Shown here in pieces: positions 23,881 to 38,063 of a DNA stretch of 64,000 nucleotides. Made by a program: the position numbers and the translations under genes. The notes beneath the pieces were generated by a model, which saw only the letters and a program-made list of their open reading frames with translations, was not told the origin of the DNA and made no database searches. This DNA comes from Ophthalmolycus amberensis (lineage: Eukaryota > Chordata > Actinopteri > Perciformes > Zoarcidae): positions 1,913,501-1,977,500 of the forward strand of contig JAFEUB010001102.1 in the NCBI GenBank assembly GCA_024529925.1, given 5' to 3'. Within the stretch, counting starts at the first letter, position 1. The number at the start of each line of letters is the position of its first letter.

Positions 23881-25999
23881 GCAACAGAACTGAAGTGCAG
23901 CTTGTGAGATCTGTCACAGACAAACAAGCGCTCTTATTAGCTTTCTGAGGGCTTCTGATAAGGATCGATGAAGAGCTTATACATTGTATTATATGGTTTT
24001 ATTAATGGTTCATACTAATGCTTTACAGGTACAACGCATTTAGGAATTTGAGGTTGTAAAAAAACGTTTCTTTCTATTTTGTAAGAATGTAGTTATTGCT
24101 CAAAATGCTCAAGGGTTTCTCACCTTCTACTTAAACGTTAACGTTAAGTTGTTAATATGTTGGTCCAGATTGTCTGCCAAAGTAGTCACAGGTAGTTTTC
24201 TCAATCTGGCAACCCAAAATGCGTACTTAATAATGGCTCAAAACTGATCTATAAAACACAAGTCAATTATTTAGTAACAATTAATAGCCATTATTTACAA
24301 CGTATGGACCTTTTATCTCAATTATTCATGAAGCAATTGTTTGACAGATGAAATTTAAAAAAGGCACTTCATGGTATAGTTTGTGGTAGTCAGTAGACAT
24401 TTCACATTTAAAGAGAAACACTGGCACAGAATCAAAGTATGTTGTTTTGTTGTTTCTAGACTCAGCAGGACAGCTCCTTTCTGTTTGCTTCAGACTCGAA
24501 TCACATGCAGCGTAAAACACCAGTGACTGCTTTGTCTCACCAAAATACAGACGAACAACAATCTGTCAGATAGTCACTCACGATAGGCCTACAGTGGGGA
24601 AGCTGTGGATGTATTACCGTCTCAGTGGCTTGGTTTGATAATAATATGCATATTCTGTGTTTTTATTTTCTCTCTTTGTTTATTTATCCAAGTCCTTAAG
24701 CCTCCTGAGCTGCAACTAAAGCGACACACCTCACCACCACTGTCCTTTTCTCTGTTGGGTTTCAGCTAAAAGAAAAGGTGTGAACACACAAAGCAATGCA
24801 CCTAAACACTGAGTGATTTTGCCAAACTGATATAGCTAACACAGTACGACCCCGAAGACAAATTTCCACCCTGCTCGACAATAAAGATGTATTGTATTGC
24901 ATTACTATATATTGAGTTAGATGGTGTTAGTTGTCTTCAGTTGCAGAATAATGTGCCGGTGTTCTCCCTTTGTCGTATTTAATGTACAGCGTCCTTCAGA
25001 TTGTGACTGTTGTGTGTCTTTCTTGCTTTCAATGCAAGACCCATCTGTATGCACTCAAACTGCCCACAAGCTGCTTTGAAGTGTATTTTTTGTGACAAGG
25101 AACTACTTTCATAATGGATTCAGAGGACAGATGCAGTGATATTGCAGAGACAACAAAGACAGCATGAAGGACAGGTAATGCTCTCGCATCAATATCATGT
25201 CATTTGCCCGATTGGACATTTGCATGATGAAAAGTGAGAGGCAATGTACAAGAAATTTACATTTCCATAATCATTTATCATCAGAGTTATTGTTTCCAAT
25301 GGCACTGGAGCACTAAATGTTATATACTGTGTGTCCTGCTACGTTCATGCAGAGACGTATGGTTAAATATATGGTTCTTCTCTGTGCTGTGTGCAAAGAC
25401 CGTAGGCATTGTTTTTACTTTGATCCCGACTGGACTACCGGCTGGGCAAAGCGGGGAACTCTATAGGAATTAGTTTGTGATCATTTTTTTTAATATGCAG
25501 CTTTATTTGGTAATATTAATTTCAGCAGTGTGCATCAATTTCTAGTGTCTCTTGGACAGAGTTTCTGTTGTCGCATGTGCTACTTACAGCACATTTCTGT
25601 ATTTTGGTGGTAGTTTTCTCTAAATTGTATTGCATATGTTTTAAACAGGTGTTTTTCTTAATTTGATGTGCATTGAGCCCTCGGGGCCACCATAGATAAC
25701 CCCCGATGACATCATCAGGGTCATTCTATCAGACTTTGCGAAGCTCCTCCATAGCCCACAGAAGACATTAAACAACTGTTAACACATATGTGCATATTGC
25801 TAAATAAAGTTGAGAAAACAAACTTTGGGACACAACACAGCGTATATTTGCCTTACCGCGGCTAAATCTGGCTGACTGATATGGTCTTGCTCAGTGTTTG
25901 CTATTGTTAAATAGTTGTCACTGTTTTGTGATGGTTACTGTACAATGCATAATGGTCCACTGGCCAATAAAATCCTCCGAAGCTTACGTGGTGGAAAAA

Positions 26000-26419
26000 T
26001 GTGATACCCGCTTTGCGTGAGTCTTTTGACGCTGAAATAAAGAATACCAAACTCCAGAGGTTGTCTTTTAAGTATTTATTCTCTGCGCAGAGAAGGTGCA
26101 ATCATCACAACAGAATGCGTTCAGTCTCAGTGAGGAAGAACCAAGAAAGAAGTGAACAAGCTTTCTTTATAATGAGCAAAGGTGGGGGCCGACGGCCAAT
26201 GTTACAGACATTTTGGTCCCAGACTATTGGTCTCAGACTGATAGGAACAACAATGAAAAACAAACGGCCAGCAACCAACACATGCGGCCCAAAGGCCTCG
26301 GCGCTGGAACATTCTCATACAACACAGTTATCTTTGTGCACAGGCACGGGAGAACTCTTCTTCTGCACAACAGGGACACGGTGAAGTTCAACAAAGTTCA
26401 GAGCAGAAGTACTTATGCA
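26000..26419 (-). mobile_element. Possible solo LTR (minus strand)
   Basis: On the minus strand a TATAAAG box (26172-26166) is followed about 90 bases later by AATAAA (26080-26075), and the segment can be bounded by TG...CA. A perfect 16-bp palindrome TTCTCTGCGCAGAGAA (26079-26094) overlaps the polyadenylation region, like an R-region hairpin. No target duplication, primer-binding site or coding domain is seen, so this is a structural guess. Confidence 0.33.
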
Positions 26420-29400
26420 TGAATACAATATACTGAGTAGAAATATATACTTCGTAAAAAATTTACCATTACAGTGGTTGTTGTGGTCGATGGTAAAACT
26501 TACAATGAATCTGTATGAGTTATAACTGAATGTAAACACTGTTTGTAAAGATGCAGACATATATTGTATGCTATACTTTCAAATGTTTCCCAAATATTAA
26601 ACGAAACCGCAGCCGGTACTTTGTCACTACTTTAAGTCACTACAAACTGTTGTACAGAGACTACTTTCAGTTTCATTTGATTCATCAGTGCTCTCATTTC
26701 TTATTCTATCAACCATAAAGAATACCTGTGTGAGAGTCAGTGTTTTAATTATTGATTAGTGCAGTGGTAATACTCAAGATTTATCTTTGATTGCCGCCCC
26801 TCGACTTTGCTGTTTACAGTGTTTTTCATAAGCTCTTAAGTTATTTATGACTGCAGGGCAGGCTGCTAGGGGATGCCAAGTGCAACAGTGGGAAGGACCG
26901 CATGGAAATGAGACGGCGCTGAGGGAGTCTATTTGCCTCAAGTTTGCTCGATGTTGCAGGACGTACTGTGAGTCTATGTGACCTTTTAGGAAGTCAAAAT
27001 CTGAGGGTTGATAGCAGAACCAGTTTCAGAGTCACGAACAATAATCCACTCAAGTGACCGTGGACGAGATCTCAAACTCGAACCGGGCTCTGGTTTAATT
27101 CTCATGTTAACTGCAGATTCAGACTGCAGAGAATTCGATAAGCTGTATTAAATTTCCTTCTGAAGTATCAATGTGTCGACACAGCAGTTTTATGAATGAT
27201 ACTTCCCTGTCATGCGGCCAAATGCTTTGGGATTCATGGATCCTCTGTGTAATTTGATTTGAAAGTTGTGGAAACAGTTGAACAAAATGATCATGGTCGT
27301 CAGTTTGCTTTTTCCTTTTCATGTTTAAGAAGATTGCCTCGGGTGAAACTTTGACAGTATACGTATTTTATAGACCAGAGGAGACAGACGCAGCAAATGT
27401 GTAATAAAATGTGCCATTTTCCCTACAAGGAAAACAAAACACATAAATATAATATGTTCATGAATAACAGAGGGGATAAAAAAAAAAAAATATATGTTTA
27501 TAAAGGAGATGAGACATTCTCCTCATGTATATTGGATACAAGAAAGCTAAAGCTGCAAACCATTGTTCTCTGAACACAGAAAAAAAATAACCTCTGACGT
27601 GAAAAAGTGCAAAGGAACGGTCATTCAAGTCGAAATGCCAAGAGTTTCAGCACTTAGCCACAGCTCGTACGTTAACCCGATGTAAAACCACTCGCAGTTG
27701 TTACATTTCTCTGAAACAAATGTTAAAAACTGTGTTAATTTGGGAGATTTAATGCTTCTGCTCGGGGAACAGACATGAGACTCAAGTCAAAAACTCAAGA
27801 AAAGTGAATGAGCTTATTTTCCAAAATGTATGAGGAAAGTGTATATTTTCATTTTGAATGGAAACTCATTTTATTCCAAAACATCCTCCTCTTGTGCGTA
27901 GGAATTTGACTTGTTCGTTATTGAAGTAAAAGAGTTAAACCTGTCGTCTTTCCCTGCTCTTCACTTTCACTGGTACAAGCAGCACCTGTTCGGCAGAACA
28001 CACCCCGGTCCTGATTCCACAAATGGTTGGACAGCAGTCCTTTTATGGGCAAACACATAAATCACAGGATTCTCTGCTCACCTCTTCTTTGCACTGACTT
28101 CTCGTTCCTATCTCAGTGAAGCAGATACCTCCGGGTCCCACTGGAGACGTCATGAATCAAATCATGGGTTCTTTACACTCATGTCTCAGGCCTGGCGAAA
28201 AGAAGCCAAACTTTTTTCTTTTTTTTTTCTCTTCTTCTTCTTCTTCCTGCATTACAGAGAGTGCTATCATCACCACATCATAAAAGATGCACATCTGACA
28301 AATTCTCCACTCTGCTGCTGAAACATTAAAGAAGATCACTCCATTGTAAGTGGGCTGGTTTTACAGCGCTTCTCAGGTGCTCAGGTGGAGAGTTACGGCT
28401 TGTGAATTATTATTATGAACTATGAAAAGCACATCAATGAGCCACACCAGTGCATGTTCCTTTATTACAAAGAACATGGGCATTGTAGTTTATCTTAAGT
28501 CACATGAATCATCCCGCTACTGTATTCATTAGGGAACCAAATGTAAAATAATCCGCTGCTAAAATGAGTCCCTAAGAAAATGCACAATTCACTCCTATTT
28601 GAGTAACACTGGCTGAAAATGCCAGTGCCAAGCTTTCTTTTGAGTCAGAGCCTTTTTTTTTTTTAAAGTGATGCTCAAGATTTGTGACCCATTTGTAAAG
28701 GCCGGTGCAGCGGCCGTTCGGGTCGTGCTGGTTCAGAACGAGTCAATTAATTTATTGCTAGTTGACCGCGAGGCCGTTGTGAACTCTAGTGCCTGTTCGG
28801 AGCGGGCTTCATGCTCGGTCCCCCAGAAGTGCTGCTTGCAGCTTTCTCGAGAACCGCTCTGCTTTTAGTGCATGATCGAGCACTCCACTGTGCCCCACTG
28901 GCTAGCTCACGGCTCTCATACGACGACCGTAGTTTGCACTTTTAGCACCGTCACCACCATGTCGACATGTTGAGAGCCGTCGGGAGACAATCAAAATGCT
29001 CCAAATCTCATCTTGAAGCTCCAATACTGAATGTATTGCTGTGCAAATTGCACACCAGTTCGCCAACTCGAGCGGACGAGATTATTATGCGACTGTTGAA
29101 TATGTGCAGCGTTCTCCACATGCTACAATACTAATCCTCCACTGAGGGGAACACAGACTCCGAGCTTACAGCTGAATGCTGAGGTGGAGGTGAGCAGGGA
29201 GGCGGCAGGCTTCAGCACACCGACTAGATTAGAAGAATGTTCACTCTGCTGCAGTGAGAGGAGTATGCCATGCAAGTGTGGCAGCGGACTTGAGGTGTCG
29301 GCCTGGACAAGCTGACAAGCATTGCTTCATGTCTGATGTGTTGTGTTTGAGGCCACAAATTCAAAGTTTTCTGGAGGTGGAAGGGGTGACGGCCCTGGTG

Positions 29401-30093
29401 TGGCCTCGATGCTGATCTTCATTATCCGTTACCACTCGGGTACAAATTGAACATAAGGGCACTTGGAAGCCTTCAGGGGCGTGGACTCAATATCATGATG
29501 TGCTTCTTGAGATTGAATCGCTGAAAACATTCATTGCATGGTGCTGTCGTGACCAGGTTGGTGCCGCTGCTTAATTACACGCGCATTAGAAATCAAATTA
29601 CTGGATGAAACTTGGTTAAGGATAGCACATTTACATGCACTCCAAAAGTCCAAGTATTCTACCATGTAAACACGAATCCATTTGAAAAGGCTCCTTTCAT
29701 CTCAAATGTAAATAGTGTTTTCAAAGTGTTACTTAAAAGTTTCTACTTTCTATCTACAGGAACCGGTAAATGATTACATGTATCCTGCTTCCTCCTCTTT
29801 CAGTTGGCAAACAACATAATTATGCATTCTATCCATCATCTTGGTAGGGAACGGGAAGTTTGGCACTTTGTTCTTGTTCTCAGTGGGTTGAATGTGCGTT
29901 CTGTCACCTCCACTCACCGTGATCCCTTATTCTTTGTGTTAAAACACACAATACGGGTGTTTTGGATTTGATTGTCGGTCAAACGTAACATGTTTCAACA
30001 TGTTTTTTGTTAATGGGCGACTGCAGAGCAGTAAAATAATGAACTTGTCCGGCTTTACAATGCCTGTTCCAGGCCAATGGTAACACCTGAGCT
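26420..30093. other. No gene recognised
   Basis: Contains an A-run near 27480 and a pyrimidine stretch at about 28211-28247 (CTT-rich). Short open frames only. Confidence 0.5.
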
Positions 30094-31072
30094 GCTGTAT
30101 ACTCATGTAGCCTGTCAACATGCTGCTGCGGTATGTCAACGCCTCGATTGTGTGATCAGCTATTGGGGAATTAAACATGATTGCAGAGAGAGCTGGAGGC
30201 TTCTACTCAAAAGTACACAATGACTAAAAGTTAAACTGAGGTATTTTTCAAGCTGGACCCTATTTTGCCATGTTTTTGTGTCTCGGTGACTAATGATCCA
30301 GCATTGGACGGGAACGCTGCAGCTGGCAGCCGCTAAAGGCGCTAAAATGTAATTATTCCGGGCAATTGCACACTGTCAATGTGTTGTACATCTAATAAAA
30401 GTGCTTGGTTTTTGCCACTGACAGGTTCAGAATTGTCAGACAACATTATGGACGGGGGACCATGTCTTGCTAAAGGGGAAGTATGGTTTTAAAATCTTGC
30501 GCGAGGGGACTTGTTGCCGGAAGTCAATGGTGAAAACGTGAGTGAGAGTTGGAAAGAGGAGCGTTGGGCAGAGATTCATTTTGTTAGGAGTACAGAAAAT
30601 CTCAGTTTTATGAAAAATATTTTCAATGTCCCGGCTGAATATTTATCTGATGAGGACAACGTGGATGACGCCTATAACCCGAGCGAGACATGTTTAGACT
30701 CAATAACAAACAGACCGGATCAAGCGAAAGGGAACGAAAAATGATTTCTTCCTCTGTTGGGTCCTTTCCAAATATTAATAACAATCTGAGCCCGTCATTG
30801 ACTAAAATAAGCCTGGAAGGATTACATTGCTGCCCGTTCAGCACTCAATGCCAGAGCAGTTTAAAAATTCTTGTCCCCATTAGTATCATAGACAGAAAAA
30901 CATGAAATAAAATAAGGTCCAAACGTTCCCCTTTGACCTTCACTGACAAAGTGAATACTTTTGTGGAGCAGCGGCGTGAAGAAGCCTGCAGCTCTCTCTG
31001 CAATCGTGTTTTATTCCGCTATATCTGATCACACAATAGAGGTGTTGACAGGCAACATGAGTATAAAGCAGT
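30094..31072. mobile_element. Decayed DNA transposon with long inverted arms
   Basis: Left arm 30094-30208 and right arm 30973-31072 are inverted relatives: TATACTCATG, CCTGTCAAC, ATTGTGTGATCAG, GATTGCAGAGAGAGCTG and GGCTTCT occur in matching order once the right arm is reverse-complemented. The left arm has about 20 extra bases. Weaker similarity (CTTTACAATGC) continues outward to about 30053 and 31110. The interior holds a short acidic open frame. Superfamily not identified. Confidence 0.6.
30511..30744 (+). pseudogene. Open frame inside the inverted-arm element
   Basis: Lacks an early ATG in frame and carries ESWKEERWAEIHFV and an acidic stretch YLSDEDNVDDAYNPSE before TGA at 30742-30744. 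Acidic N-terminal regions of this sort occur in some transposase genes, but no catalytic motif is visible. It may be a 5' remnant of the element's own gene. Confidence 0.25.
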
Positions 31073-34000
31073 GACTTGCCATGGTAAGGTAGCATTGAAA
31101 AGCATTGTAAAGGTTCTGCTGCTCCATTGCCAGTGACAACACTTGCTCACCACAGCTTACAGTTCGCTAGCTAGCAGCTGTGTTATCTGAGCCCACGCAT
31201 GGGTGCAAAAATAAGTTTTTATACCGTTGGTCTGTCTCTTTACCTGTCCCTCTCTCTGTGTGTCTGTCATGCAGGGCGTGCATGAGAGCGTGCTGCATGC
31301 GTGTTCCACTTTCACTTGTGCTTACATCGTATAGCTACTTGCTGTTTTTTTATCATTTAAATTTGTCTGGGTGGTTACACATTTTTCTTTAGTGTGAAAA
31401 ACTCCACACATTTATTTTTGCTTCACCTGGTTCATAAGTAATCATTTAAAAACACAAGGACATTTGAGATGTACGGATCATTTAAAAAAGTGTTTACATG
31501 ATAGACTTTTAGACTGTTGAACTTTATCCATCAAACCTAATTCATCCTTTAACAACTATAGATCAGGGTTTAATAAAAAATCTCTCGCCTACACTCGAGA
31601 GACAGTGTTGAAAATTCATCCATTGTGGTGAGCTTGTTTTTTCAAGTGTTTAAAAAAGCGGTTTGGTGTGAGCAGAAGCTTACAGTTGGTGATTCAACAG
31701 ATTTCTCCACAGCATTCAAACATCTGTATCGTCCACTGTTTGTCTTCATCAGAGTTCACACTCAGACATTTATTTCCCACATTCCAGTTTCCAGAGATGG
31801 TCTTGTGATATTTTTTGAATACTTTTCCTTCTCGATGTTCTCGAAGACGTTCATTTGGGTCGAGGTCTTGTGACTTCTGGCAGAAAGCCACGCGAGTGAA
31901 TACTTGTTGCTTTTCCTTGGACTTTAAATCCCGGAAGGCAGCTCTGATGCACGTTTAAACTTTTGTCTTGCTTGAAAACTGCAACACTATTGTAAGTCGG
32001 GCGGGACTGCATGCCTCTGCAGAACAGAGTGGCTCCTCTCTGTGGTCCGAGTGGAGATGATCTTCTCCCATGTGTCCATCTCCGTGTTTGAGTGTAGGTC
32101 AAACGATGTTGCATTACCTTTTAAGGTTCAATTGTTCTTTTCTTTCCAGCAGTTAATCCGGCTACTCTTTGCTTCATTAGTTCTGCTCAGTTTTGTTTTC
32201 ATTACTTTGACTTGAAGAATGCTGTTTTTCCACTAAATCCCTTTTATCTTTTGACTGCACTAAGAGGAGCAGTGTGTTCTTTAGTCAGCTGGCTTTGTAT
32301 CACTTTGTTCCAGCTCATATACTTTTTGTAAAAAAAAAAAAAAAAAACACTCAGTAGTTCATGTAAAGCCCTCTTAAAAATGTAGAATTTGGCACTTGGG
32401 AGAACAACTTGGCTTCAATGTACTTTGCTAAATGTTCTTGAAAATGTTACACACAACAGGATCTTTGCAATGAAAGTCCCTCACCGAACATTATCGGGAA
32501 CAACAATAACAAGGATGTTTCCGACCAACGCGGAACTTACAATCTCCAACCTCTCCCTTGCTTCTTCTCTTATTATATTGTTTTCAGTTATTTGCAAGCA
32601 ACTGTTAGATTTCTTCACTTAACTTTATCAATACTCAGAGTCGGGTCGCCCGTCAGACAACAGCCAGCAGACAACATAATAAGTGCCAAAACTAACCAAA
32701 GAACAAGTAGGCATTGCATATGAAATGTCACAGAGAAAAACATTAACAAGAAATAAAGATAAAAGTACAACAAACATCCTAGAAAAAAAAGCAAATATAT
32801 GATTATAGAACCTTCTTTTTCCATAAATGGTTATCAATCAATCACAATGTTTGGCAAACAAGACCAGCCCAGTAGAATATCAGCACTTGATTTCAAGTGA
32901 ATCTGGATCTAAAGCCACAGTTACTTCCTTCTGTTCTTTACACCAACGACATAACTGAAAATAAAGTGTGACCATTAGGCTGATAAAAACCTCTTTCATC
33001 GTGTCCTAAATAAAAAAAATACCCCCAGAGAAATCATCCTTATGTAGTTGCATTGTTCTGTGATTAGTGGGGGAGACTGACAAAGCTGCTGGTATGTCGT
33101 TAATTCAGTGATTCACACTGAAAGCTGTTTGTGTATTGAACACGCCTCAAAAAGCATAAGTCATCCCTTCTTTTCATTGAGACATAATGACCAGCCTTGT
33201 ACTGATAAACACCTTCCTCCGGGCCTAACCCAAAATGAATCTTCTGTTACGAAGCAATGCCTGAATACCCAGTCTCTCTGCACTCTGCAATGAAAAAGAA
33301 AGAAAGAATACAAGTCTGTGTTAAAAGACTGTTTTGTCTAATTCCTGCATGACTTAAGAATCAATAAAGTGTTTTGTGTTCTCATGAAGGCTTTTAGAAA
33401 AATCATACTCTCAGCAGGCAATGTCAAGTAAATATGATTATTAGCTACATCGGGGCCTAACAACATCAACAAAGAGTAAACGTATCATGGCGGGATTATG
33501 TTTGTCTCTATGGAGGCTGGATGTGAACTGCATTAATCGCTTTATAAAGCTTTTGGAATTTTCTCTGTGACCCTGAGTGCAGCATGGTTCCATGCGCTAT
33601 AGGTTATTTAGTGCAACATATGTAAAGATATCATTCATCTTTTGGTTAAGTATTTACTTTGTGCGTACGTATATTTACACACACAGTGACGTAAAGAAGA
33701 AAACAGAGCATGGCTGAGAATATGAAACTGAATTAGATGGCAATAGTCGAGTGTTTTGTTCACAAATAGAACTATTTAACTTTTTTTTTTTTTTAATTAT
33801 AATAATAGGAACTCGGACTACCGAATGGGCCGGTTGGGTTTGTCAGGTTAGCCAATGAGAGGGCTGGTCAATGGAAGAGCACTGGAACTGAAGTTATCCA
33901 CAACGAGAACAACAACAGCTAATAGCGAACTAATACATCACACATCCACCCACGCGAACACACACTGGCACGACTACTGAAAATGATTTGTCTCATATCC

Positions 34001-35485
34001 TGAAGGTGTTCCTCCTCAACTTTTCCTACTGCATCAAAGGCTCACCATAATATCTCCAACTGCTTTAAACACACAAGCTCTCATGCACTTATTGACGCCA
34101 CGGAATCTAGTTACTCTCCCTGATTAAGCGATTCGCAGTCTCAACGAGCCGCGAAGGGCCTTCCAGTCATTGAGCGGCCCCGTGTGGGATGGTAATGCGG
34201 GATGAAATAACTGAGATTGAATATTGATCAGGTGCCTGTGTACAGCTTCGGGGCACCTCAATATAATCATTTCCACACTTGTTCCGTCTCCTTCTGAGCG
34301 AGGCTGATGGAGTGATGACAGGTGCAACTAGGCCGCGAGGTGTGATTTGTCATCGCTCAATGCACACAAACGTACGCACTCGCACAAATCAGCTACGAGA
34401 GGAAGGTTCGGCTACACTCAAGCGCCGATCCAGATGCATCATAACTCGTGTAACGTTTCTATTGAAAAGGAAGGGGTGAGATGTAGATTAAATAGCGGGG
34501 AAATGCTTGAGTGTACTGAAATTGAAATGAGTTAGATCCACTGAATCTTGATTTTTTTTTTGCAGCTCAAGTTTAATTGAACTGTGTCAGCAGTGTTAAA
34601 AAAAAAAGAAAAAGTGGTGCTGAGGCTGAAAAAGAGAGCGTCTGAGAGGCATATTGATTTGCTGCTCCTGGAGGAAAGGATCCTCCTCATCACACTTCCT
34701 GGCAAAAACCTCCCACAGGGTATCCATCTTAATGTGATATGACAACCCGAAGCCATATCAAAACTAAATCTGGACATCGATTTCGACATTCAATTTCAAA
34801 GCTGAAAAACACTTTTCCGCTTTCATACGCCCAGCCAGACGCTGAGGTGTTTGTCTGGCTGGAAGGGACTCCTGCTGAGGCCCTGCACAGTGCATTGCTG
34901 GCCGCCCAGGTCTACTGCCAATAAACACATGTTGCTCAAAGTTTCTTGCTGTTGCTTTGTGTGCTATTTTCTTTTCAACTCTATATGTCGTCTGAACCGC
35001 CACACAAAATCACAAATACATCGAAAACAAGAAACTTTTCAGAGCACAACAGCGAAAAAGGTCAACGTCTGGTGTCCTCAAAAGCCGCTGATGAGCATTT
35101 TTTCAGTTGTAATTTCGATAATGTTCACTGAAGCAAGTCCATCTGCATATGGAACCACTAAGTACTGGTTTTTGGAGCGGGCTGCCAGAGAACGGACTGT
35201 TCTCGTCGAGGCGCTTAAAGGGGAGAATATGGTTTGAGGTATTGGCTCACAGCTCAGCAGGCAATAAAAGGCCAGAAGACGAGAGCATTGGCAGCAGAAG
35301 CGGTTAGGCCAGTTTAATAAGTGCAGAAGCTCGACTCTGCGCACAAATCTGCTCTGAAGCTAAAGAACAAATACCGCCAACAGTAATGAGGAGACCAAGG
35401 TGTGTGTGATCACGTGGAATACATCATTTAGTATATAGATTGTGAACCACACATAATTCAAACAGTCTTGGCGAGCTCATGGTAT

Positions 35486-35526
<41 letters not shown>

Positions 35527-37279
35527 GGCTCAGCTGCAGTTACACAGTTGAACTAAAGTTAAACTTTATATCAGTGGAAAGTAAAGTTTTTAGAGAATTA
35601 TTATGAAATAGCCGGGCTGGCTGGCGCGTTTTGTGGCGTTATCGATTGGTTTCAAACAAGGTTCAACAAGGAAAAGAACAGAAGCTGCCAACACTCGTCG
35701 GAAGGTTCACACATGGCGGCATGTAAGAGCTGCAGGGCTATTGGAGAAACCCGGTTCTACTGTGTGAATTTCAGCACTTGTTTGGAGATTTGTCTCCATT
35801 TTGTGGCGTCTGCTCAAGAACGATGCGACATGAATCATCTTGTAAGGATTCGCAGAGATATATGTATGACATACACATACACTGTGTGCAGGTCATAGGG
35901 CTGTGCTGAAAGACAAAGTTGTGCAATTAATGAGTATTACCAGGATACAAGTAGAGATAGAAGAGGAAAGATGCATTCAAAGATAAAAAATAATCATACA
36001 TATATTAAAATGTATGTATTTGGCCCCATTTGTAGATGGGCTGTACTTTTTTTTGTAGATAAAAACATAAAATGTACATAATTGTTAGGCACACTATACA
36101 ATAACATTTGACTTTCATTACTTTACTGCTGCATTCAAACAAACTACGGGTAACATGATGGATACGTTCTCCATTTAGTTGCCGTTCTGAAACTTTTGAT
36201 CATGTCACATATTACACAGAAAATATTTTGATGATCAAATTTCATTTTTTTTTCCTGAGCAGTTCGAGAGCTTCTCGTCAGCGGGGCGTGCTCAACCTGC
36301 TGATGAAGATGATGCGATAATGCTCCAGAAAAGCCACCAAATGCACCTTGTGGTGACTTTCTTTCCTCAAATGAATGAGACTTCAATTGTGCTATAATTT
36401 GGATATAAGGTGAATTTTTGTGAGCTTTCTTTAGTAGCATGCAATGTCAAGACCGGGACTGTTGTCTGGATGAGTATCAGAGTGAATGTGTTTACTGCAT
36501 GTACTTCTTCATCCTCCTCTACCGTTCCTGGCAACTACAAAGGTTCCTTTCGCACGGGACTAGTATCACCCGGTTACCTGGGAGTAATTTGCAGTACTGG
36601 CAGAGGTCGTCTGTGATCTTAATACCGTGCGAATCTGCCATGTTGGTAATTTGTCAAGGAAAACTTCAACCACAAATCACCTTCCAGATTTTGCTGAAGA
36701 GAGAGCCCATGCGACAATATAAGTCCCGTGCAAATCGGCATCTCTGCGATTTCTTTCCATTCATTTTTTGGCAAGGTTTTTCTGTCTCTCTTTTTGGTGT
36801 AGAACCATGGGGGCTGCATTGGCAACAGGGAATGCATTGAACACCTGCCACTTGCCAAATGCAGGACACACGTTGGCTGTGGCTGGTAGAATTCAAGGTA
36901 AGTCAAAGATAGTCAGGGATTAAGGTAACATGATGTATTCCTTATTTCTACGGTCTGCTACCACTGACTCATGTTTTCATTTGTAAGCGTTGGACATAGA
37001 CTTCGAAGTGGCAGACACACAGAAAATGTCGTGGCCGGTAGAAATGTTTAGTGCCACAGTGGCAGGTGAGGAAAAAAAAAAGATGTAATACCCTGGTTGG
37101 CAATTATAATTGAAAGTTCTGACAGCATTTTAGGTGCAAATTCAGGAGGCTCGTCTCGCTACACAGCATGAAAATACAGTCGCACTGGAACGAAAGGGGT
37201 TTGAACCGTAAGTTGAAATGAGTAATTGATGTACAAATGGTTGATTTGGGATAAAGTATTCCTTTTAACCAAAAGAAGT
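31073..37279. other. No gene recognised
   Basis: Contains an A-run near 32331-32347, a T-run near 33781-33794 and the GT tract listed separately. Open frames are short and lack domains. Confidence 0.5.
35488..35525. repeat. (GT)n microsatellite
   Basis: About nineteen pure GT dinucleotides. Confidence 0.97.
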
Positions 37280-37319
37280 GTGATCAAAGCTGTGGGTGGC
37301 AAGTTCATTTTTGGCGGTG

Positions 37320-37375
37320 TTCAGCAAAAATGTCATCATAACCTTTCAGCATGTTATAATTGAAGTGATACCCCA
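37320..37375 (+). repeat. Dispersed repeat copy B
   Basis: CAGCAAAAATGTCATCATAA, CTTTCAGCAT and TGAAGTGATACCCC match the layout of the copy at 16554-16606. Confidence 0.5.
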
Positions 37376-37590
37376 GAGTAGGCCGACAAAACAACAAAAC
37401 AAAAAGCCAACATTTGGAAATACACTGTTTATCCTGCAGCTCTCATCTCTCTCGTGCCTCATATAGTAACCTGTACGAGGACTAGTCATTAAATTCAAAA
37501 CATTATCTCCCGATCGGCAATATTTTCTCTCTTTCTCTGAAACGCGACACCGGACAGACTCTCTTTGTGATAAGACCATCTTCTGTTTTG

Positions 37591-37818
37591 GGGCTGCCTT
37601 GGCTCACTGGGTTAAGAGGGTCGTCTGGGAACCGGAAGGTCAACGGTTCGATCCCTGACTGGGACGTGTCACGTGTCGAAGTGTACCTGAGCAATACACT
37701 GAACCCCCGGCTGCCGATCAATGGCAGCCCACTGCTCCCTATATACAGGGATGGGTCAAATGCAGTAGTCAAATTTCGTGTATGTGTATAGGACAATAAA
37801 AATGGTTTCTTCTTCTTG
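37591..37818 (+). mobile_element. tRNA-derived SINE
   Basis: The head has an A-box-like TGGCTCACTGGG (37608-37619) and a B box GGTTCGATCCC (about 37644-37654) at tRNA-like spacing, so it is an RNA polymerase III promoter remnant. The body contains GAGCAATACACTGAACCCCC, ATCAATGGCAGCCCACTGC and GGGATGGGTCAAATGCAGTA, then GGACAATAAAAATGG and a TTC-rich tail. I recognise this as a common percomorph SINE. No clear target duplication was found. Confidence 0.75.
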
Positions 37819-38063
37819 CAGTGGAGGCATTGGTTGCTACCAATGCTGGAATAGCATGCAGGAGTTTCCACCGTTGAATCAGACTTTCATCATCTGAATG
37901 GATGCACACGCACATCTGCATTTGTAGAAGAGCCAATAGGGACGCCCTCTCTCTGAAAAGACCTGTAATTAAAAAGTCTCCCACCACTGGGTAGACTTTC
38001 TAAAGCCTTAAAACAGAGCCAAGAGGAGTTGCAGCAGTCTGGTTTTATCTCAGGACTCTTTAA

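Larger units (their letters stand above)
21594..25999. other. No gene recognised between mchr2 and the LTR-like segment
   Basis: Holds CTCA repeats near 21706-21722, an AGT/ACT microsatellite, one hairpin, and a retroposon-tail-like piece near 24850-24895 (ACAAATTTCCACCCTGC then GACAATAAAG). Otherwise AT-rich with short open frames. Confidence 0.5.

Noticed and set aside
31580..32114. Overlapping open frames on both strands with Arg/Lys-rich translations
   Set aside because: Possibly part of an old repeat, but I could not match it to any family or find ends.
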